Origin: Cavia porcellus
Lineage: Eukaryota > Chordata > Mammalia > Rodentia > Caviidae
NCBI RefSeq assembly: GCF_034190915.1
Contig: NW_026947627.1
Coordinates: forward strand, 62,001-126,000
Length of the DNA stretch: 64,000 nt
Direction: 5' to 3'
Part shown: positions 13,901 to 26,383 of the stretch, piece by piece
How positions within the stretch are numbered: the stretch's first letter is position 1
Layout: every line of letters begins with the position of its first letter
Program-made: the position numbers and the translations under genes
Notes under the pieces: model-generated
Databases searched by the model: none
The model's input: the letters and a program-made list of their open reading frames with translations, nothing else
What the model was told of the DNA's origin: nothing

Positions 13901-16542
13901 AATCTAATGTAACACACACCCATACAATGCGCACCACCCCGTGATGTTTTTCTCACTCCTACTAGTGTATCTAATGTAACACACACCCATACAATGCGCA
14001 CCACCCCGTGATGTTTTTCTCACTGCTACTAGTGAATCTAATGTAACACACACCCATACAATGCGCACCACCCCGTGATGTTTTTCTCACTGCTACTAGT
14101 GAATCTAATGTAACACACACCCAAACAATGCGCACCACCCCGTGATGTTTTTCTCACTCCTACTAGTGAATCTGATGTAACACACACCCATACAATGCGC
14201 ACCACCCCGTGATGTTTTTCTCACTCCTACTAGTGAATGTGATGTAACACACACCCATACAATGCGCACCACCCCGTGATGTTTTTCTCACTCCTACTAG
14301 TGAATGTAATGTAACACACACCCAAACAATGCGCACCACCCCGTGATGTTTTTCTCACTCCTACTAGTGAATGTAATGTAACACACACCCAAACAATGCG
14401 CACCACCCCGTGATGTTTTTCTCACTCCTACTAGTGAATCTAATGTAACACACACCCATACAATGCGCACCACCCCGTGATGTTTTTCTCACTCCTACTA
14501 GTGAATCTAATGTAACAACACCCATACAATGCGCACCACCCCGTGATGTTTTTCTCACTCCTACTAGTGAATGTAATGTAACACACACCCATACAATGCG
14601 CACCACCCCGTGATGTTTTTCTCACTGCTACTAGTGAATGTAATGTAACACACACCCATACAATGCGCACCACCCCGTGATGTTTTTCTCACTCCTACTA
14701 GTGAATCTAATGTAACACACACCCATACAATGCGCACCACCCCGTGATGTTTTTCTCAATCCTACTAGTGAATCTAATGTAACACACACCCATACAATGC
14801 GCACCACCCCGTGATGTTTTTCTCACTGCTACTAGTGAATCTAATGTAACAACACCCATACAATGCGCACCACCCCGTGATGTTTTTCTCACTCCTACTA
14901 GTGAATGTAATGTAACACACACCCATACAATGCGCACCACCCCGTGATGTTTTTCTCACTGCTACTAGTGAATGTAATGTAACACACACCCATACAATGC
15001 GCACCACCCCGTGATGTTTTTCTCAGTGGTACTAGTAAATCTAATGTAACACACACCCATACAATGCGCACCACCCCGTGATGTTTTTCTCACTGCTACT
15101 AGTGAATCTAATGTAACACACACCCATACAATGCGCACCACCCCGTGATGTTTTTCTCACTCCTACTAGTGAATGTAATGTAACACACACCCATACAATG
15201 CGCACCACCCCGTGATGTTTTTCTCACTGCTACTAGTGAATCTAATGTAACACACACCCATACAATGCGCACCACCCCGTGATGTTTTTCTCAATCCTAC
15301 TAGTGAATCTAATGTAACACACACCCATACAATGCGCACCACCCCGTGATGTTTTTCTCACTGCTACTAGTGAATCTAATGTAACAACACCCATACAATG
15401 CGCACCACCCCGTGATGTTTTTCTCACTCCTACTAGTGAATGTAATGTAACACACACCCATACAATGCGCACCACCCCGTGATGTTTTTCTCACTGCTAC
15501 TAGTGAATGTAATGTAACACACACCCATACAATGCGCACCACCCCGTGATGTTTTTCTCAGTGGTACTAGTAAATCTAATGTAACACACACACATACAAT
15601 GCGCACCACCCCGTGATGTTTTTCTCACTGCTACTAGTGAATCTAATGTAACACACACCCATACAATGCGCACCACCCCGTGATGTTTTTCTCACTCCTA
15701 CTAGTGAATCTAATGTAACACACACCCATACAATGCGCACCACCCCGTGATGTTTTTCTCACTGCTACTAGTGAATCTAATGTAACACACACCCATACAA
15801 TGCGCACCACCCCGTGATGTTTTTCTCACTCCTACTAGTGAATGTAATGTAACACACACCCATACAATGCGCACCACCCTGTGATGTTTTTCTCACTGCT
15901 ACTAGTGAATCTAATGTAACACACACCCATACAATGCGCACCACCCCGTGATGTTTTTCTCACTGCTACTTGTGAATGTAATGTAACACACACCCATACA
16001 ATGCGCACCACCCCGTGATGTTTTTCTCACTGCTACTAGTGAATCTAATGTAACACACACCCATACAATGCGCACCACCCCGTGATGTTTTTCTCACTGC
16101 TACTAGTGAATCTAATGTAACACACACCCATACAATGCGCACCACCCCGTGATGTTTTTCTCACTGCTACTAGTGAATCTAATGTAACACACACCCATAC
16201 AAGGCGCACCACCCCGTGATGTTTTTCTCACTCCTAATAGTGGATGTAATGTAACACACACCCATACAATGCGCACCACCCCGTGATGTTTTTCTCACTG
16301 CTACTAGTGTATGTATTGTAACACACACCCATACAATGCGCACCACCCCGTGATGTTTTTCTCACTCCTACTAGTGAATCTAATGTAACACACACCCATA
16401 CAATGCGCACCACCCCGTGATGTTTTTCTCACTCCTACTAGTGAATCTGATGTAACACACACCCATACAATGCGCACCACCCCGTGATGATTTTCTCACT
16501 CCTACTAGTGCATGTGATGTAACACACACCCATACAATGCGC
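10918..16542 (+). repeat. Domain 1 higher-order repeat, copy 3 (84 monomers before divergence)
   Basis: The copy starts at the third ACTAAT monomer and follows copy 1 at a constant offset of 10,917 bp through its three one-base-short monomers (14512, 14846, 15381) and the 8-monomer duplication. Its 5625 bases equal 84 x 67 minus 3. The monomer deleted from copy 2 is present here at 11521. The match to copy 1 ends after the GATGATTTT monomer at 16476. There copy 1 continues with a CTGCTAC and CCCCATGATG string, while this copy switches to monomers bearing CCCAAACAATG and TCTGACTCC. That switch is the right boundary of domain 1. Confidence 0.88.
14736..15805 (+). repeat. 535-bp (8-monomer) tandem duplication inside HOR copy 3
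   Basis: This is the counterpart of 3819-4888, exactly 10,917 bases downstream. The repeat halves are 14736-15270 and 15271-15805, each with one 66-bp monomer (14846 and 15381). The ACACACATAC change in the second half is also conserved, so the duplicated pair was copied as a block when the larger HOR was duplicated. Confidence 0.87.
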
Positions 16543-17480
16543 ACCACCCCGTGATGTTTTTCTCACTCCTACTAGTGAATGTAATGTAACACACACCCAA
16601 ACAATGCGCACCACCCCGTGATGTTTTTCTCACTCCTACTAGTGAATCTGATGTAACACACACCCATACAATGCGCACCACCCCGTGATGTTTTTCTGAC
16701 TCCTACTAGTGAATGTGATGTAACACACACCCATACAAGGCGCACCACCCCGTGATGTTTTTCTCACTGCTACTAGGGAATGTAATGTAACACACACCCA
16801 TACAATGCGCACCACCCCGTGATGTTTTTCTCACTGCTACTAGTGTATGTATTGTAACACACACCCATACAATGCGCACCACCCCGTGATGTTTTTCTCA
16901 CTGCTACTAGTGTATGTATTGTAACACACACCCATACAATGCGCACCACCCCGTGATGTTTTTCTCACTCCTACTAGTGAATCTAATGTAACACACACCC
17001 ATACAGTGCGCACCACCCCGTGATGTTTTTCTCACTCCTACTAGTGAATCTGATGTAACACACACCCATACAATGCGCACCACCCCGTGATGATTTTCTC
17101 ACTCCTACTACTGAATGTGATGTAACACACACCCATACAATGCGCACCACCCCGTGATGTTTTTCTCACTCCTACTAGTGAATGTAATGTAACACACACC
17201 CAAACAATGCGCACCACCCCGTGATGTTTTTCTCACTCCTACTAGTGAATCTGATGTAACACACACCCATACAATGCGCACCACCCCGTGATGTTTTTCT
17301 GACTCCTACTAGTGAATGTGATGTAACACACACCCATACAAGGCGCACCACCCCGTGATGTTTTTCTCACTGCTACTAGTGAATGTAATGTAACACACAC
17401 CCATACAATGCGCACCACCCCGTGATGTTTTTCTCACTGCTACTAGTGTATGTATTGTAACACACACCCATACAATGCGC
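16275..17480 (+). repeat. 603-bp (9-monomer) local tandem duplication at the domain 1 edge
   Basis: Two nine-monomer strings, 16275-16877 and 16878-17480, share the order GTGTATGTATTG, CTCC-AATCTAATG, AATCTGATG, GATGATTTT, CCCAAACAATG, AATCTGATG, TCTGACTCC with ACAAGGCGC, and a CTGCTAC monomer. The first string ends with one extra-like GTGTATGTATTG neighbour at 16811, so two such monomers lie side by side at 16811 and 16878. Private changes (GCATGTGATG near 16511, CTACTACTGAATG near 17110, ACAGTGCGC near 17003) separate the copies. The unit overlaps the last monomers of HOR copy 3. Confidence 0.8.
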
Positions 17481-18952
17481 ACCACCCCGTGATGTTTTTC
17501 TCACTCCTACTATTGAATCTAATGTAACGCACAACCATACAATGCGCACCACCCCGTGATGTTTTTCTCACTCCTACTAGTGAATCTAACGTAACACACA
17601 CCCATACAATGCGCACCACCCCGTGATGTTTTTCTCACTGCTACTAGTGAATCTAATGTAACACACCCATACAATGCGCACCACCCCGTGATGTTTTTCT
17701 CACTCCTACTAGTGAATCTGATGTAACACACACCCATACAATGCGCACCACCCCGTGATGTTTTTCTCACTGCTACTAGTGAATGTAATGTAACACACAC
17801 CCATACAATGCGCACCACCCCGTGATGTTTTTCTCACTGCTACTAGTGAATGTAATGTAACACACCCCCATACAATGCGCACCACCCCATGATGTTTTTC
17901 TCACTGCTACTAGTGAATGTAATGTAACACACACGAATACAATGCGCACCACCCCGTGATGTTTTTCTCACTCCTACTAGTGAATCTAATGTAACACACA
18001 CCCATACAATACGCACCACCCCGTGATGTTTTTCTCACTCCTACTAGTGAATCTAATGTAACACACACCCATACAATGCGCACCACCCCGTGATGTTTTT
18101 CTCACTCCTACTAGTGAATCTAATGTAACACACACCCATACAATGCGCACCACCCCGTGTTGTTTTTCTCACTCCTACTAGTGAATCGAATGTAACACAC
18201 ACCCATACAATGCGCACCACCCCGTGATGTTTTTCTCACTCCTACTAGAGGATGTAATGTAACACACACCCATACAATGCGCACCACCCCGTGATGTTTT
18301 TCTCACTCCTACTAGTGAATCTAATGTAACACACACCCATACAATGCGCACCACCCCGTGATGTTTTTCTCACTGCTACTAGTGAATGTAATGTAACACA
18401 CACCCATACAATGCGCACCACCCCGTGATGTTTTTCTCACTCCTACTAGTGAATCTGATGTAACACACACCCATACAATGCGCACCACCCCGTGATGTTT
18501 TTCTCACTCCTACTAGTGAATCTGATGTAACACACACCCATACAATGCGCACCACCCCGTGATGATTTTCTCACTCCTACTAGTGAATGTGATGTAACAC
18601 ACACCCAAACAATGCGCACCACCCCGTGATGTTTTTCTCACTCCTACTAGTGAATCTGATGTAACACACACCCATACAATGCGCACCACCCCGTGATGTT
18701 TTTCTGACTCCTACTAGTGAATGTGATGTAACACACACCCATACAAGGCGCACCACCCCGTGATGTTTTTCTCACTGCTACTAGTGAATGTAATGTAACA
18801 CACACCCATAAAATGCGCACCACCCCGTGATGTTTTTCTCACTGCTACTAGTGTATGTATTGTAACACACACCCATAAAATGCGCACCACACCGTGATGT
18901 TTTTCTCACTCCTACTAGTGAATCTAACGTAACACACACCCATACAATGCGC
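17481..18952 (+). repeat. Transition segment, 22 monomers, between domains 1 and 2
   Basis: The segment is 1472 bp, or 22 x 67 minus 2, and holds the only 65-bp monomer (17658). It passes through an ordered marker string (ACAACCATAC, CCCCATGATG near 17885, TAGAGGATG near 18246, GATGATTTT at 18561, TCTGACTCC near 18702, ACAAGGCGC, GTGTATGTATTG at 18851) that matches part of the domain 1 unit. It carries scattered private changes such as CCCCGTGTTG and AATCGAATG. No gene or foreign sequence is present. Confidence 0.8.
17658..17668 (+). repeat. Two-base-short CA-run allele (the only 65-bp monomer)
   Basis: GTAACACACCC lacks one CA unit of the normal GTAACACACACCC. This is the only such monomer found. 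It looks like a simple dinucleotide slippage event that has not been amplified. Confidence 0.93.
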
Positions 18953-20962
18953 ACCACCCCGTGATGTTTTTCTCACTGCTACTAGTGAATCTAATGTAAC
19001 ACACACCCATACAATGCGCACCAGTCCGTGATGTTTTTATCACTGCTACTAGTGAATGTAATGTAACACACACCCATACAATGCGCACCACCCCGTGATG
19101 TTTTTCTCACTCCTACTAGTGAATGTAATGTAACACACACCCATACAATGCGCACCACCCCGTGATGTTTTTCTCACTGCTACTACTGAATGTAATGTAA
19201 CACACACCCATACAATGCGCACCACCCCATGATGTTTTTCTCACTGCTACTAGTGAATGTAATGTAACACACACCCATACAATGCGCACCACCCCGTGAT
19301 GTTTTTCTCACTCCTACTAGTGAATCTAATGTAACACACACCCATACAATGCGCACCACCCCGTGATGTTTTTCTCACTCCTACTAGTGAATCTAATGTA
19401 ACACACACCCATACAATGCGCACCACCCTGTGATGTTTTTCTCACTCCTACTAGTGAATGTAATGTAACACACACCCATACAATGCGCACCACCCCGTGA
19501 TGTTTTTCTCACTCCTACTAGAGGATGTAATGTAACACACACCCATACAATGCGCACCACCCCGTGATGTTTTTCTCACTCCTACTAGTGAATCTAATGT
19601 AACACACACCCATACAATGCGCACCACCCCGTGATGTTTTTCTCACTCCTACTAGTGAATGTAATGTAACACACACCCATACAATGCGCACTACCCCGTG
19701 ATGTTTTTCTCACTCCTACTAGTGAATCTGATGTAACACACACCCATACAATGCGCACCACCCCGTGATGTTTTTCTCACTCCTACTAGTGAATCTGATG
19801 TAACACACACCCATACAATGCGCACCACCCCGTGATGATTTTCTCACTCCTACTAGTGAATGTGATGTAACACACACCCATAAAATGCGCACCACACCGT
19901 GATGTTTTTCTCACTCCTACTAGTGAATGTAATGTAACACACACCCATACAATGCTCACCACCCCGTGATGTTTTTCTCACTCCTACTAGTGAATCTGAT
20001 GTAACACACACCCATACAATGCGCACCACCCCGTGATGTTTTTCTCACTCCTACTAGTGAATGTGATGTAACACACACCCATACAATGTGCACCACCCCG
20101 TGATGTTTTTCTCACTCCTACTAGTGAATGTAATGTAACACACACCCAAACAATGCGCACCACCCCGTGATGTTTTTCTCACTCCTACTAGTGAATCTAA
20201 TGTAACACACACCTATACAACGCGCACCACCCCGTGATGTTTTTCTCACTCCTACTAGTGAATATAATGTAACACACACCCATACAATGCGCACCACCCC
20301 GTGATGTTTTTCTCACTCCTACTAGTAAATGTAATGTAACACACACCCATACAATGCGCACCACCCCGTGATGTTTTTCTCAGTGGTACTAGTGAATCTA
20401 ATGTAACACACACCCATACAATGTGCACCACCCCGTGATGTTTTTCTCACTCCTACTAGTGAATCTGATGTAACACACACCCATACAATGCGCACCACCC
20501 CGTGATGATTTTCTCACTCCTACTAGTGAATGTGATGTAACACACACCCATACAATGCGCACCACCCCGTGATGTTTTTCTCACTGCTACTAGTGTATGT
20601 ATTGTAACACACACCCATACAATGCGCACCACCCCGTGATGTTTTTCTCACTCCTACTAGTGAATCTAATGTAACACACACCCATACAATGTGCACCACC
20701 CCGTGATGTTTTTCTCACTCCTACTAGTGAATCTGATGTAACACACACCCATACAATGCGCACCACCCCGTGATGATTTTCTCACTCCTACTAGTGAATG
20801 TGATGTAACACACACCCATACAATGCTCACCACCCCGTGATGTTTTTCTCACTCCTACTAGTGAATGTAATGTAACACACACCCAAACAATGCGCACCAC
20901 CCCGTGATGTTTTTCTCACTCCTACTAGTGAATCTGATGTAACACACACCCATACAATGCGC
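18953..20962 (+). repeat. Domain 2 higher-order repeat, copy A (30 monomers, 2010 bp)
   Basis: This is exactly 30 x 67 bp. Landmarks are ACCAGTCCG with TTTTTATCACTG at 19020, TACTACTGAATG at 19181, TAGAGGATG at 19519, GCACTACC near 19690, ACCTATACAACGCGC near 20212, GTGGTACTAG near 20392, and three GATGATTTT monomers. All recur 2010 bases later. By eye copies A and B are almost identical; one substitution was noted (ACCCATAGAATG near 22628 in B). Confidence 0.92.
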
Positions 20963-22972
20963 ACCACCCCGTGATGTTTTTCTCACTGCTACTAGTGAAT
21001 CTAATGTAACACACACCCATACAATGCGCACCAGTCCGTGATGTTTTTATCACTGCTACTAGTGAATGTAATGTAACACACACCCATACAATGCGCACCA
21101 CCCCGTGATGTTTTTCTCACTCCTACTAGTGAATGTAATGTAACACACACCCATACAATGCGCACCACCCCGTGATGTTTTTCTCACTGCTACTACTGAA
21201 TGTAATGTAACACACACCCATACAATGCGCACCACCCCATGATGTTTTTCTCACTGCTACTAGTGAATGTAATGTAACACACACCCATACAATGCGCACC
21301 ACCCCGTGATGTTTTTCTCACTCCTACTAGTGAATCTAATGTAACACACACCCATACAATGCGCACCACCCCGTGATGTTTTTCTCACTCCTACTAGTGA
21401 ATCTAATGTAACACACACCCATACAATGCGCACCACCCTGTGATGTTTTTCTCACTCCTACTAGTGAATGTAATGTAACACACACCCATACAATGCGCAC
21501 CACCCCGTGATGTTTTTCTCACTCCTACTAGAGGATGTAATGTAACACACACCCATACAATGCGCACCACCCCGTGATGTTTTTCTCACTCCTACTAGTG
21601 AATCTAATGTAACACACACCCATACAATGCGCACCACCCCGTGATGTTTTTCTCACTCCTACTAGTGAATGTAATGTAACACACACCCATACAATGCGCA
21701 CTACCCCGTGATGTTTTTCTCACTCCTACTAGTGAATCTGATGTAACACACACCCATACAATGCGCACCACCCCGTGATGTTTTTCTCACTCCTACTAGT
21801 GAATCTGATGTAACACACACCCATACAATGCGCACCACCCCGTGATGATTTTCTCACTCCTACTAGTGAATGTGATGTAACACACACCCATAAAATGCGC
21901 ACCACACCGTGATGTTTTTCTCACTCCTACTAGTGAATGTAATGTAACACACACCCATACAATGCTCACCACCCCGTGATGTTTTTCTCACTCCTACTAG
22001 TGAATCTGATGTAACACACACCCATACAATGCGCACCACCCCGTGATGTTTTTCTCACTCCTACTAGTGAATGTGATGTAACACACACCCATACAATGTG
22101 CACCACCCCGTGATGTTTTTCTCACTCCTACTAGTGAATGTAATGTAACACACACCCAAACAATGCGCACCACCCCGTGATGTTTTTCTCACTCCTACTA
22201 GTGAATCTAATGTAACACACACCTATACAACGCGCACCACCCCGTGATGTTTTTCTCACTCCTACTAGTGAATATAATGTAACACACACCCATACAATGC
22301 GCACCACCCCGTGATGTTTTTCTCACTCCTACTAGTAAATGTAATGTAACACACACCCATACAATGCGCACCACCCCGTGATGTTTTTCTCAGTGGTACT
22401 AGTGAATCTAATGTAACACACACCCATACAATGTGCACCACCCCGTGATGTTTTTCTCACTCCTACTAGTGAATCTGATGTAACACACACCCATACAATG
22501 CGCACCACCCCGTGATGATTTTCTCACTCCTACTAGTGAATGTGATGTAACACACACCCATACAATGCGCACCACCCCGTGATGTTTTTCTCACTGCTAC
22601 TAGTGTATGTATTGTAACACACACCCATAGAATGCGCACCACCCCGTGATGTTTTTCTCACTCCTACTAGTGAATCTAATGTAACACACACCCATACAAT
22701 GTGCACCACCCCGTGATGTTTTTCTCACTCCTACTAGTGAATCTGATGTAACACACACCCATACAATGCGCACCACCCCGTGATGATTTTCTCACTCCTA
22801 CTAGTGAATGTGATGTAACACACACCCATACAATGCTCACCACCCCGTGATGTTTTTCTCACTCCTACTAGTGAATGTAATGTAACACACACCCAAACAA
22901 TGCGCACCACCCCGTGATGTTTTTCTCACTCCTACTAGTGAATCTGATGTAACACACACCCATACAATGCGC
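20963..22972 (+). repeat. Domain 2 higher-order repeat, copy B (30 monomers, 2010 bp)
   Basis: This is the second exact-length 2010-bp unit. It opens with a CTGCTAC monomer followed by the ACCAGTCCG and TTTTTATCACTG pair, as in copy A, and repeats every landmark at +2010. The near identity with A points to a very recent duplication or ongoing homogenisation. The next unit begins differently, so the exact two-copy run ends here. Confidence 0.92.
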
Positions 22973-23216
22973 ACCACCCCGTGATGTTTTTCTCACTGCT
23001 ACTAGTGAATGTAATGTAACACACACCCATACAATGCGCACCACCCCATGATGTTTTTCTCACTGCTACTAGTGAATGTAATGTAACACACACCCATACA
23101 ATGCGCACCACCCCATGATGTTTTTCTCACTCCTACTAGTGAATCTAATGTAACACACACCCATACAATGCGCACCACCCCGTGATGTTTTTCTCACTCC
23201 TACTAGTGAATCTAAT

Positions 23217-23226
23217 GTAAACACCC
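23217..23226 (+). repeat. Three-base-short CA-run allele (64-bp monomer)
   Basis: GTAAACACCC replaces GTAACACACACCC. It is found here and at 25693, exactly one 2476-bp period apart, so it was copied with the domain 2 unit. It is not seen outside that domain. Confidence 0.94.
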
Positions 23227-23304
23227 ATACAATGCGCACCACCCCGTGATGTTTTTCTCACTCCTACTAGTGAATGTAATGTAACACACACCCATACAAT
23301 GCGC

Positions 23305-23572
23305 ACCACCCCGTGATGTTTTTCTCACTCCCACTAGTGAATCTAATGTAACACACACCCATACAATGCGCACCACCCCGTGATGTTTTTCTCACTCCCA
23401 CTAGTGAATCTAATGTAACACATACCCATACAATGCGCCCCACCCCGTGATGTTTTTCTCACTCCCACTAGTGAGTCTAATGTAACACACACACATGCAA
23501 TGCGCACCACCCCGTGATGTTTTTCTCACTCCCACTAGTGAATGTAATGTAACACACACCCATACAATGCGC
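23305..23572 (+). repeat. First CTCCCACTAG block (four monomers)
   Basis: Four consecutive monomers have offset 28 T to C (CCCACTAGT instead of CCTACTAGT). The second also has TAACACATACCC and GCGCCCC, the third has GTGAGTCTAATG and ACACATGCAATG, and the fourth is an AATGTAATG monomer. Related blocks recur near 25.8, 28.9, 31.9, 35.7, 37.7, 41.1, 44.3, 45.8, 47.9, 49.9, 53.3, 55.3, 58.5, 60.0 and 61.9 kb. I saw none in the first 23.3 kb. The block is therefore a marker for the right-hand domains. Confidence 0.85.
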
Positions 23573-25448
23573 ACCACCCCGTGATGTTTTTCTCACTCCT
23601 ACTAGTGAATGTAATGTAACACACACCCATACAATGCGCACCACCCCGTGATGTTTTTCTCACTGCTACTACTGAATGTAATGTAACACACACCCATACA
23701 ATGCGCACCACCCCATGATGTTTTTCTCACTGCTACTAGTGAATGTAATGTAACACACACCCATACAATGCGCACCACCCCGTGATGTTTTTCTCACTCC
23801 TACTAGTGAATCTAATGTAACACACACCCATACAATGCGCACCACCCCGTGATGTTTTTCTCACTCCTACTAGTGAATCTAATGTAACACACACCCATAC
23901 AATGCGCACCACCCTGTGATGTTTTTCTCACTCCTACTAGTGAATGTAATGTAACACACACCCATACAATGCGCACCACCCCGTGATGTTTTTCTCACTC
24001 CTACTAGAGGATGTAATGTAACACACACCCATACAATGCGCACCACCCCGTGATGTTTTTCTCACTCCTACTAGTGAATCTAATGTAACACACACCCATA
24101 CAATGCGCACCACCCCGTGATGTTTTTCTCACTCCTACTAGTGAATGTAATGTAACACACACCCATACAATGCGCACTATCCCGTGATGTTTTTCTCACT
24201 CCTACTAGTGAATCTGATGTAACACACACCCATACAATGCGCACCACCCCGTGATGTTTTTCTCACTCCTACTAGTGAATCTGATGTAACACACACCCAT
24301 ACAATGCGCACCACCCCGTGATGATTTTCTCACTCCTACTAGTGAATGTGATGTAACACACACCCATAAAATGCGCACCACACCGTGATGTTTTTCTCAC
24401 TCCTACTAGTGAATGTAATGTAACACACACCCATACAATGCTCACCACCCCGTGATGTTTTTCTCACTCCTACTAGTGAATCTGATGTAACACACACCCA
24501 TACAATGCGCACCACCCCGTGATGTTTTTCTCACTCCTACTAGTGAATGTGATGTAACACACACCCATACAATGTGCACCACCCCGTGATGTTTTTCTCA
24601 CTCCTACTAGTGAATGTAATGTAACACACACCCAAACAATGCGCACCACCCCGTGATGTTTTTCTCACTCCTACTAGTGAATCTAATGTAACACACACCT
24701 ATACAACGCGCACCACCCCGTGATGTTTTTCTCACTCCTACTAGTGAATATAATGTAACACACACCCATACAATGCGCACCACCCCGTGATGTTTTTCTC
24801 ACTCCTACTAGTAAATGTAATGTAACACACACCCATACAATGCGCACCACCCCGTGATGTTTTTCTCAGTGGTACTAGTGAATCTAATGTAACACACACC
24901 CATACAATGTGCACCACCCCGTGATGTTTTTCTCACTCCTACTAGTGAATCTGATGTAACACACACCCATACAATGCGCACCACCCCGTGATGATTTTCT
25001 CACTCCTACTAGTGAATGTGATGTAACACACACCCATACAATGCGCACCACCCCGTGATGTTTTTCTCACTGCTACTAGTGTATGTATTGTAACACACAC
25101 CCATACAATGCGCACCACCCCGTGATGTTTTTCTCACTCCTACTAGTGAATCTAATGTAACACACACCCATACAATGTGCACCACCCCGTGATGTTTTTC
25201 TCACTCCTACTAGTGAATCTGATGTAACACACACCCATACAATGCGCACCACCCCGTGATGATTTTCTCACTCCTACTAGTGAATGTGATGTAACACACA
25301 CCCATACAATGCTCACCACCCCGTGATGTTTTTCTCACTCCTACTAGTGAATGTAATGTAACACACACCCAAACAATGCGCACCACCCCGTGATGTTTTT
25401 CTCACTCCTACTAGTGAATCTGATGTAACACACACCCATACAATGCGC

Positions 25449-26383
25449 ACCACCCCGTGATGTTTTTCTCACTGCTACTAGTGAATGTAATGTAACACAC
25501 ACCCATACAATGCGCACCACCCCATGATGTTTTTCTCACTGCTACTAGTGAATGTAATGTAACACACACCCATACAATGCGCACCACCCCATGATGTTTT
25601 TCTCACTCCTACTAGTGAATCTAATGTAACACACACCCATACAATGCGCACCACCCCGTGATGTTTTTCTCACTCCTACTAGTGAATCTAATGTAAACAC
25701 CCATACAATGCGCACCACCCCGTGATGTTTTTCTCACTCCTACTAGTGAATGTAATGTAACACACACCCATACAATGCGCACCACCCCGTGATGTTTTTC
25801 TCACTCCCACTAGTGAATCTAATGTAACACACACCCATACAATGCGCACCACCCCGTGATGTTTTTCTCACTCCCACTAGTGAATCTAATGTAACACATA
25901 CCCATACAATGCGCCCCACCCCGTGATGTTTTTCTCACTCCCACTAGTGAGTCTAATGTAACACACACACATGCAATGCGCACCACCCCGTGATGTTTTT
26001 CTCACTCCCACTAGTGAATGTAATGTAACACACACCCATGCAATGCGCACCACCCCGTGATGTTTTTCTCACTGCTACTAGTGAATGTAATGTAACACAC
26101 ACCCATACAATGCGCACCACACCGTGATATTTTTCTCACTCCTACTAGTGAAACTAATGTAACACACACCCATACAATGCGCACCACCCCGTGATGTTTT
26201 TCTCACTCCTACTAGTGAATGTAATGTAACACACACCCATACAATGCGCAGCACCCCGTGATGTTTTTCTCACTCCTACTAGTGAATCTAATGTAACACA
26301 CACCTATACAATGCGCACCACCCCGTGATGTTTTTCTCACTGCTACTAGTGAATGTAATGTAACACACACCCATACAATGCGC
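25449..26383 (+). repeat. Domain 2 partial copy D and junction to domain 3 (14 monomers)
   Basis: From 25449 to about 26050 the sequence repeats the opening of copy C at +2476, including the 64-bp monomer (25693) and the CTCCCACTAG block. It then departs. A monomer with ACCACACCG and GATATTTTT appears near 26117 (with a private GTGAAACTAATG), then CGCAGCACC near 26248 and ACCTATACAATG. The GATATTTTT monomer is the first in the window and later becomes a regular companion of the CTCCCACTAG block. The segment ends just before the first GTGTATCTGATG marker monomer. Confidence 0.82.

Larger units (their letters stand above)
22973..25448 (+). repeat. Domain 2 higher-order repeat, copy C (37 monomers, expanded)
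   Basis: The unit is 2476 bp, or 37 x 67 minus 3. Compared with copy B it lacks the ACCAGTCCG start. It instead opens with two CCCCATGATG monomers, a 64-bp monomer (at 23217) and the first block of CTCCCACTAG monomers in the window (23305-23572). From TACTACTGAATG at 23667 it follows copies A and B closely (GCACTATCC near 24173 is a private change). The same opening returns exactly 2476 bases later in copy D. The added seven-monomer segment introduces variants that dominate everything to the right. Confidence 0.88.

Noticed and set aside
17519..17818. Longest open frame (99 codons, minus strand)
   Set aside because: It spans the only 65-bp monomer, and its peptide is the same monomer translation repeated. 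It is a shadow of the repeat.
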